Shown piece by piece: positions 56,446-64,000 of a stretch of DNA of 64,000 nt. The notes under the pieces were generated by a model. It made no database searches. It was not told the DNA's origin and worked only from the letters and a program-made list of their open reading frames with translations. Source of the DNA: Amanita rubescens (Eukaryota; Basidiomycota; Agaricomycetes; Agaricales; Amanitaceae); NCBI GenBank assembly GCA_015039365.1, contig WION01000098.1:1-64000 (forward strand), given 5' to 3'. Positions within the stretch are counted from its first letter, which is position 1; each line of letters begins with the position of its first letter. Made by a program: the position numbers and the translations under genes.

Positions 56446-59160
56446 TCAACGCCTCCCATCGACCGCATCCAAAATCTCATCATCCGCATCCGTTTCTACT
56501 TCCCCTCCTCCTGCTCCTCCTGTTCCAGAACCAGATGCTCCAGCAGCCTCTTCAATCTCCGCATCTACATCCGCATCTCCCTCTCCTTCATTTTCACCAT
56601 CACCCTCGTTATCGCCTTCCACCTCGACTTCCGCCTCTCCCTCCGCTTCTGCATCCGCATCAGCATCAGCATCTCCATCCGCGTCCATATCCACCTGCGA
56701 AGGAGGCGAAATCGACGAAGTCCGACTACCCCCTCCACTCCCCGGCGATCGTTTCAGTCCCGGTCCCGTAGTACTGCTTCCTGTCGGTGGACCACCGCCG
56801 CCTCTCGACGAACGATCATTCCTCGATCCACCCCGACTACTGGGGTTACTACCCCCTTGCGCATGAGAAACAGAGGAAGGAACAGCTTTAGTAGCTGCAG
56901 CTGCAGCAGCCCCCGCCCCTCTTCCAACATTCGACAACGGCAATTCGTCATTGATCGAGGCTATAGCTGGGGGTGGACTCAATACCCTTCCATTTCCATT
57001 CCCTGCGGTAGCGTTGGTATTCATTGACGAAGAGGACGCGTGGTTTGTTGAGGATTTGGAGGAGGTGGAGACGGCAGCGACGAGGGCAGACCTCGCATCT
57101 GAATCGTCGCGGTATCCCGTGTTGACCAACGTATCCGAGCGGTGTATCCCACGATCAGACGTAACAGACGGCATGGATTGTGATTGTTGAAGAACATTAC
57201 GAGAAGTTTGAGTTTGTTGTGGCTGGGGTTGAGATTGCTGTTGTTGTTGTTGTTGGGGGTGGTGGTGCTGTTGCGAATGGGAATGAGGATGGGGTGTATG
57301 GAGCGCCCCGATGCTGCTGAGCGAATTCGAGGCGGAGAGCTGCTGCGACTCGAGATTACCTCTCCGTTCAACGCGTTTCATTTTTTTGCGGCAACTATTT
57401 CTTTTATTAGCAAGAGACGCCCGGGAGTTTGGCCCCACGTAAGCAACACGTACCGATCACAAACGGTACCTGGTCCCATGGGTCCTGGACCCCATTTCTC
57501 GACACATTTTCCTTCCTTGTAGCGGCCAGGCATTCCGCATTGACGACATATCCGCTGACCCTGGCTGTTGACTGGCGGGTAGATGTGCTGCGGTGTAGGA
57601 GGTGGCGCATCAGCCGATCCTGACGAAAAGAGAAACTACGGTGAGACGGGCCGGATGGCTAAAAAAGAACATACCAGTTCCCGTTGTGGCCAAGTTACCG
57701 ACGCTACCCCCACTGGCGGAAAATTTATTCTTCTTCTGCGGAGCTCCGGTGACAACGGGCGCAAAGACGTGGGTCTGGATGGTCTGCACGTGGCAGGGTG
57801 CCGGCATGGCGGCGACGTGATTCTCTGTCACTAGTGGGACAGAGGCGGAAGCATGCGGGGCACGTGGCCTGTAATTATGGATTAGCTGCTGTTGGGGCGG
57901 AGGAGAATCGCCTTGAGGCCGAGGGGGATTATGCTGCTGTTGCGGAGGCTGTTGCTGCTGTTGCTGTTGTTGCTGAATAGAATGGAGAGTGGGTTCGTTT
58001 GATGACGGATAGCGCTGATGGGAAGGATCCTCTCTATGATGTCGGCGACGATGGGATCGCTGTGAAGCAGCATCACCCGCAGATCCCGGTGTCCCCCCAT
58101 TGCCATTTGCGGCTTCGAGGAGCATCTCGTCAACAGACAATGAGCTCCTACTGGAGCGACTGGAGGAACGCGAACGTGAACGGCTGCGACCTCGATGGTT
58201 TGCATACTCGGGTTCCCCGCCGGCAGGTGGCACGATCATGCGCGCCTGGGTAGGGCGACGTTGGTCTTGATAGATGCGCTCTCGGGATTCTATTGCTTGC
58301 GGGGGTAAGGGTTGATGGCGCTGATGCATATAAGCGAGATTCTAAGACGCGATTTGGTTAGAAGCGAGGCATCAAACAAAAAGACGGGTACTGACCGACT
58401 CGGAGTAGGCAGTTCGTTCGTCGCGACCCCTGCGATCGTCGCCAAACCCTTTTAACTTTTTTTGGGGTGGTTGTCCGGCGAGTGCATCGACATAACCGGA
58501 CCTGTCTGTACTCTCTTCTCTAGGGCGACGACCGTTTGCGCTTGGTGCGGGATGGGGTGGCAGGGACATCGGTGGGAATGACTGGGAGTGGGAAGACCGA
58601 TGGCCATGCGGAGATGGGCGGTTAGCGGGGTAGGGGGTTCTAGAGTGATTTTGAGGAGGAGGCATGCTCCCTGGCGCGGGGTAGGAAAAAGGCATGGAGA
58701 TGGCAGCTTGGAGAGGAATACTAGCAAGGACAAGGGGAGCGCCGGGACTGTCAGCAATGATTTTTGCAAAGTTGGCGCGGGCATCTGCGGCGCGGAATTC
58801 TACAGTTTGAAGGTAGCGGTCAAGTTGGTGCCATGAATCAAGGATAATACGCCTGCGGTTCTCGGAGTCATCTCTAGCTGCTTCTGCTTCGATTGCACGT
58901 TGCTCAAAGTCATGAATGATACGAGAAGTGTCTGCAAGAGGAGATTTTGGGTCAGAGAGAGAGGATAGCGCGTGGTAGCGGCGCTCAATGTCTTCGGCGC
59001 GTTTCTTTGCTTGTGTGAGTTCGCGACGAAGAACATCAGCTTCTTTAAGTGCATCTGTTAGTAAAGCGGCTAGCTGAGCGGAGGAAGGGTGAAGCGGGAG
59101 ATGAGGGCGGGGGCGGGTCGGGGTCGCGTTGGGAGGGACTGTCAGGCATTGAGGTGGCAC
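56446..59160 (-). CDS. Zinc-finger (GATA-like Cys4) transcriptional regulator
   Basis: Starting at MPPQCLTVPPNATPTRPRPH (59,160), exon 1 holds a coiled coil (LLTDALKEADVLRRELTQAK and following) and Pro/His/Ser-rich linkers. Exon 2 (58,345 leftward) has an RS-rich stretch, a nine-glutamine run and HNPP repeats. Exon 3 has QRICRQCGMPGRYKEGKCVE, then KWGPGPMGPGTVCDR, then across an intron CRKKMKRVERRGNLESQQLS: a C-x2-C..C-x2-C finger followed by a basic tail, as in GATA-type fingers. After that come Q/H-rich runs and a long acidic, Asp-Ala/Glu-Gly periodic region near 56,570-56,680. It is divergent from the BCAS3 gene, with start codons 379 bp apart. Likely nuclear; target sites unknown. The finger loop (25 residues) is longer than in classical GATA factors. 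Confidence 0.8.
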
Positions 59161-59538
59161 TCCGCACTCGCGGCTTGATAAAACTCGGCGCTTCCGCCGC
59201 CGGCCCGGCCGTTAACGGTCCTATTTAATCGATCGCCCGATATAGCCCGCTTTCCCGCCGCGTGCCCGCCTCATGTCCGGCTCCCCTTCCTTGGCCTCGC
59301 GGCTTACATGAGGCTTTTTTTTTCTTTCTCACAAATAGCACTTTTTAACTTCCGACACCACACAGCACGGAACTTTCCGAAACAGCAAAATCACGTGATT
59401 CATTGCCATAAATGTATCACAAGGCGAGATAAGCAAATACGTTCGACAGCATCGACTCAGAAAGAGTCGAATGCAAACTTCTCTCTTTCTTGTTCAACCA
59501 AAGCTCACTTGGACCTTGCATTCAATTACAAGGGCTTT
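59161..59538. promoter_or_regulatory. Shared divergent promoter, zinc-finger regulator and BCAS3 homologue
   Basis: 378 bp lie between the two start codons. The left half is GC-rich; a CCAAT-free, T-rich stretch (TTTTTTTTTCTTTCTC) lies near 59,316. No TATA box is evident. Confidence 0.5.
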
Positions 59539-62500
59539 ATGCAATCTCACAATGTTCATTCTTACGACGAATTCCTTCTCTCAGACGACCAAGTTCCTAC
59601 TCCAGGCGATTCCTCTTCTGCCCACAGCTCAACTTTACTAGAATTTCACCAACCTGCAGTCGTCCGTTCAGATGATGATGATCACGACGCTTACCGCTCA
59701 CCTCCGTTCATACAGGCACCACTTCCTGACGACGACTATCCTCGACAAGCGGCAACAACGTCATTCTCCGCAAGCCACTTCCCTGTACGGCCTCGAATCG
59801 CCATGTCCTCCAATCCCGACTCCGCCGCCCTCGCTTTATCGGGTCATACCCGATCTCCTATCCTTGCTCGGTAAGTCCACTAGACATAATCAAACGCAAC
59901 GCGCTCACTGACATACACAACAGGGAACAATCCACCCTCCAATCATTCTCTCATACTTTACGAACCTATGTCCCTTCAGCAATTCACATCCCCGTTCCCT
60001 CTCCCCTCCCCTTCCCCCCCTCTTCTCTCAACCAGGCCCGTCAGTTTTGGCTCGTTCAGCGCATCAAGGGACGCGTCCCGACCCGAACATAGTCCCTATC
60101 GTTCAATTCCCCCCTCGGCGCGGAGACCACGACCACCCTCCTTCTCCGCGCTCGCACGGACGAACCCTCAGCCAACCAGCAGGCCTAGCACAAGCTCTCC
60201 AATACAGAGAAGATCATCATAATTCACGTTCCCCACGGGGTTTGTCCTATCCAGGGTCGGAAGCTACCCACGCAGAACCGATCCAATGGGCAAAATGGGA
60301 CAGGATCAATGATAAGTGCGTATCAACCCTGCATTGAGTACTTGCCTTTTTCACCAACGTGTGTTTCTTCACAGGAGATTCCTCATCCTCGCGTATCCCT
60401 CGGGTTTCCAGCTTTGGGACTGCACGAGTCTTTCATCCGTCACTGAGGTTTTGAACCTGAACACGACCTCGGATGAATGGCACGGCGGTGGCGAGATTGT
60501 ACATGCGGCTTTGTTGCCGTCTCCAAGTTCTCAGGCCGTTAGACATTTTGGTGATCCTTACGCTCAAGACCGGCCTTTGCTCGGCATAATGTGAGTCTCT
60601 CGACGCTTCTAATTCACCCGACTGACGAGACAAAAGTATAAATTTGGACAATGACAAGGACTCTTCCACATTGTTTATTTATTCTCTTTCTAGACAGGGA
60701 TTAATCCACCAGGTCGAGCTTAATGGCCAAGCGGTATCGTTTGAAGCTAACGCACATTTCATCGTAATCGTGCGTCGCCCATCGCTCCCTTCTCTCTTCG
60801 ATCACTGACTCACCCCACCAGAGCTTAACAAACCCTGCAACATTACAAATTTACTCTCCAACAACATTTAAACCAATATACACCATCTCTTCCAGCTCTC
60901 TCATTCCATTTGCGCATTCACGCGGTATATATTCGAGTTTGGCATCTAAATTATTTACAACCGGTGGAAACAACAAGAACTATGAACAATCTGTATTTTT
61001 AGGTCAAGGTCAACCAGAAGAACAACAATCCCATCCGGCCCCTAGGCCAGTTTTCGCGCTCTCGCACCGCCTCTTGGCATACGCCTCTCCTCCCTCTTTA
61101 TCCTCAATCAGCGGTACCCAAGCCCGCCCTCACCGATCCCCATCCTGCGGATCGGGTGGTCCCTTCCTCCCAAGCATCACCCTCGACGTCCCCTTTCAGC
61201 CTCAACATGACTCAAGCCGATCTAGGAAACGCCGCGATCAAAGTCGGCGGAAGCTTGCTAAGCGGGATGAAGACACTCGGCGGGATGGCATTGACGGCTG
61301 CCAAGAATCACATGATGGCTTCGAGTTCTCCTTCCAGCGTCAATTATTATTACGACTCGCCCGCTAATACTGCTGCTACTACAACCGCTACTACCTTGGA
61401 GTACGCCCGACGACAGCCATCGTACGCTCACCAGCAACAGCAAGGAGGAGGGCACAGGAAATACGTATCCATCAGTGCACCCTCGGGCGCCTGCCGACCC
61501 TCCAGGCGATTCTAGATCCCGCGGGAGACGATACTCTGTCACGTCCATGACGTCGCAAGACAGTACCGGTCGATCCTATTCAGGGAGCGAACAAGCGCAT
61601 CAAACATCTGCGTCTCCGGTTGTTCCTAATGTGGCTATAGCCGAACAACAACGACAAGGGTCGTACTGTGACGATTTTGGACTTGATGCCCCTCCTTACG
61701 GACGAACGCAACACCGGGCAGCAGGAGGAGGAGGAGGTAGGATGGAGGGGAGGAGGCAGGGTCGCCGGTCGTAGTCGCGGAATGGCTTACGTCGAGGAGT
61801 CAACCGGTGGCTGGGTTAAAGTTTTCTCCGGATGGGTGTAGTCTGATCGTCGTACCGATGAACGGGCAGGTGTCGCATGTATGGCAGATTAGGCCTAGTC
61901 CGGGTGTGTTGAGGATAAGCCAAATTGGAGTGGTGGGAACGGGAAGTGGGGATGGGGACCTCCATTCCAAGTCGGGGAGGGAGAATTCAGGGAGTGGAGG
62001 CGTGGGGAGTGGTGGTGGGCCAGATGTGATGGTCCGAATGTATCATCTGCACCGGGGACGTTCACCTGCCGTCATTGATGACGTGGCGTGGGCTCAGGAC
62101 GGGCGTTGGGTGGCTATCGGCTCGCAGCGTCCCACCGTACACGTGTTTCCCGTCAATCCGTATGGGGGCAAACCTGATTTGAGGAGTCACACGAAAGGCA
62201 AGGTTATCAATGTCAATGAATTGGTACGGTGGTTTGTTCTTTTTTTCGCCGTGATGGTGATCTGATGGTTTGCGCAGCAACCTTCTTCGGTGGAGGTTAG
62301 CCCGCTCGTTAGGTTGCGCGCGTCTAAACCCGGATTGTCTGATCCAAGGGCGAGGAGAGCCTCGTTGGCTTTTGCATTTGTCGATTCTCCTGAAGCTTGT
62401 CTCCCTAGCAGTCTCTTACCTTCGTCAGTCCACTCCTCTAGGCGGGGAACTCTTGTCCACAAGTCCACACCACCGCAGCCGTCCAACAAACTACCAAGAT

Positions 62501-63811
62501 CTACTCGTATTTGATCCAGCCGACGGTATGCTCTCCCTTCAACGCATCACGACAGACGTCAAGGCAAAAGATCAAAGTTTGTCCGTAGCCGCATCCGTGT
62601 CCATGTCAGCTTTAGGCGCGACCGCGACGAGCGTATCGCTTCCTGGACTAGGCGGAGCGGGAAAGTTGAGCTCCTCTCCTGCATCCTCGATCGCTTATTC
62701 CATATCAGCGGCGTCAAACGCGTCGAGTAGGAATACGAACCCGGACTGTGAACGTGTCCCATGATTTAGTGGGCAAAGAGTCGGTCGTGGCTACGTGGAA
62801 TTTGCAACGAAGGCGAGATTGGGAGGAAATTCGTCAGCCGATCGTCTTGGGAACGCGGTCGACTGGGACGGGAAAGGAAAATGAAGAACAAGTCGAATTA
62901 CCTCGCATACGCAGAACTTTCGACGTTTTCTCGCTCTCCTCGGGTCTTACACCGCTCCGTCTACCTGTCTCACCAATTCTCGTTTTACACTCTAGGCGAG
63001 GACTATCACGCCCTCCTCAGGCGTTCACAGCTAGACATTTCTGGACAAAAACTCGAAGTCCGGAAAAACGTCGAAATTAGTCCGTTTCCTTCAAGTAGTG
63101 GCACCCATGACGCAGTCGGAATCGTTTATCGAGGGAGGGTTCGCTCATCATCGTCATCATCACCATCACACTCGTAGGATTTCAGGATCGTTCGACGAAC
63201 CGCTTGCGAGTGCCTTGGCAGGAGGCCTCGAATACTCCTCCATCGCGCCACCCGTGTTACCGATGTACCCCAACGGAGCACCCAGTTCCCGTCCCCGTAC
63301 GCTGAGAAATTCAATCCCGATACGCACGATCGGGGATGGGATGAGCGAGGGGTTGAGTTTGCTCAGGAGGGAGATTAATAAAGTCCGATCGCCGCATTTG
63401 TTGCCGAGGACGGAACACGGTCCGCCGTCGACGACTTCGCCAGGGTTGGTTCCGCTCGAGTTTGATGAAGAGGATGAAGATTTTTTGGGTCGTGATACGT
63501 TGGATGCGCTCGATTCCGGTCCGAGTGAGCGAGAACGAGGCGATGTCGTACCCGTTCCAGACGTATCTTCCTCACCTATCGATCACGCATTGATTGACGA
63601 CGTTGACGACGTTTCGGGTGGAGGTGGTTGGGACTCTCAAGATCGGCAAGCGGTCGAGGACGAAGAACGGTTTCACGATTTGTTGATTGCCCCCGGGACG
63701 TTTGGTGAGGAGACGGTGGTGTTGCCCAAGCAAGAGGAAAAGGAGCGGGTGGGATCCTCTTCATCGGGAGGGAAGAAGAAGAAGGGAAAGTCGAAGAAGC
63801 TTCGGTACTGA
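59539..63811 (+). CDS. BCAS3-like WD40 protein
   Basis: ATG at 59,539 (MQSHNVHSYDEFLLSDDQVP). At least ten short introns are needed. Landmarks in order: LQSFSHTLRTYVPSAI; EPIQWAKWDRINDK joined to RFLILAYPSGFQLWDC (start of the WD40-like propeller); GLIHQVELNGQAVSFEAN; PVFALSHRLLAYASPPSLSS; TQADLGNAAIKVGGSLLSGM; LKFSPDGCSLIVVPMNGQVS; DGRWVAIGSQRPTVHVFPVN; TNYQDLLVFDPADGMLSL; LVGKESVVATWNLQRRRDW; YLAYAELSTFSRSPRVLHRS; HQFSFYTLGEDYHALLRR; SGSFDEPLASALAGGLEYSS. These are the hallmarks of the fungal BCAS3 family, which binds phosphoinositides and acts with PHAF1-type partners at autophagic membranes in animals. It ends in a basic tail, GGKKKKGKSKKLRY. Some junctions near 61,480, 62,860 and 63,090 are unresolved. 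Confidence 0.88.
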
Positions 63812-64000
63812 TGCATCGATATACTGTAGTAGCATAATAGTACTAGTAGCGGTTGAAGCATAGTATAATGTATACGCAACCCTAGCTCTTCTCTGTATGT
63901 CATCGATCGCTTCGTGGGAAACGCGTGGAATATCTAACTCTTCACAGTGTTGGTTTTCACGTTGCCCTCTGCCCTATTCCTCGGACAAAGAGTATGACAT
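63812..64000. other. 3' flank of BCAS3 gene
   Basis: Window end. Contains short A/T runs and ATAGTACTAGTAGC; no further gene start is visible. Confidence 0.4.

Noticed and set aside
62430..62490. Frameshift in the BCAS3 gene
   Set aside because: Removing a 55-nt GTCAGT..CGCAG intron joins ..SSLLPS to RPTNYQDLLVF in frame, so no sequence error is required here.

Overview
The window is the end of a linear fungal chromosome. It opens with 201 bp of uninterrupted CCCTAAA telomere repeat (TTTAGGG on the G strand). The genes further in are dense with 45-65 nt introns. They include families typical of mushroom-forming basidiomycetes: DUF6593 proteins, TKL-type kinases with an HGDLRGDN-like loop, single 'G domain' proteins, a BCAS3-type WD40 protein and LysM effectors. 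I read it as an Agaricomycetes chromosome. The order cannot be fixed from sequence alone, but the plant-type telomere unit is a useful clue.

Bases 1 to about 16.9 kb are subtelomere: a 151-bp satellite, a 185-bp satellite, and large diverged duplications (3.9-8.9 kb, 12.5-15.1 kb, 15.1-16.3 kb). They also hold a 2,392-bp non-autonomous DNA transposon with a clean 8-bp target duplication. Two shared signals run through this zone. One is a 30-bp palindrome, TCCGCC-N18-GGCGGA, in roughly 25 copies. The other is a ~115-bp module in six copies, all on the same strand, ending in a TATA-like CTATATAAT. The only substantial gene here is a multi-exon gene at 9.9-12.3 kb whose protein carries a ParB/sulfiredoxin-like core, lying between two of the duplications.

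From about 16.3 to 20.9 kb the sequence passes from CpG-free repeat DNA to normal gene DNA, inside one gene for a G-domain (P-loop) protein. Its 3' half is CpG-free and an intron holds a 21-copy 69-bp minisatellite.

Bases 20.9-64 kb are the ordinary chromosome arm. In order: a decayed fragment of RVB1; a kinase fused to a DUF6593 domain (minus strand); intact RVB1 (plus strand, divergent); a stand-alone DUF6593 gene; a HAP5/NF-YC subunit; an ER co-chaperone of the DNAJC3/P58IPK type; an unrecognised multi-exon gene; two tandem LysM effectors plus a dead third copy; an HDHD2/LHPP-like HAD phosphatase; a two-finger C2H2 regulator; a gene-poor 5 kb; a family-2 heme haloperoxidase; a GH92 alpha-mannosidase; a zinc-finger regulator with Q-rich and acidic tracts; and a BCAS3 homologue. 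All splice sites and names were worked out by eye from reading frames; none was checked by database search.
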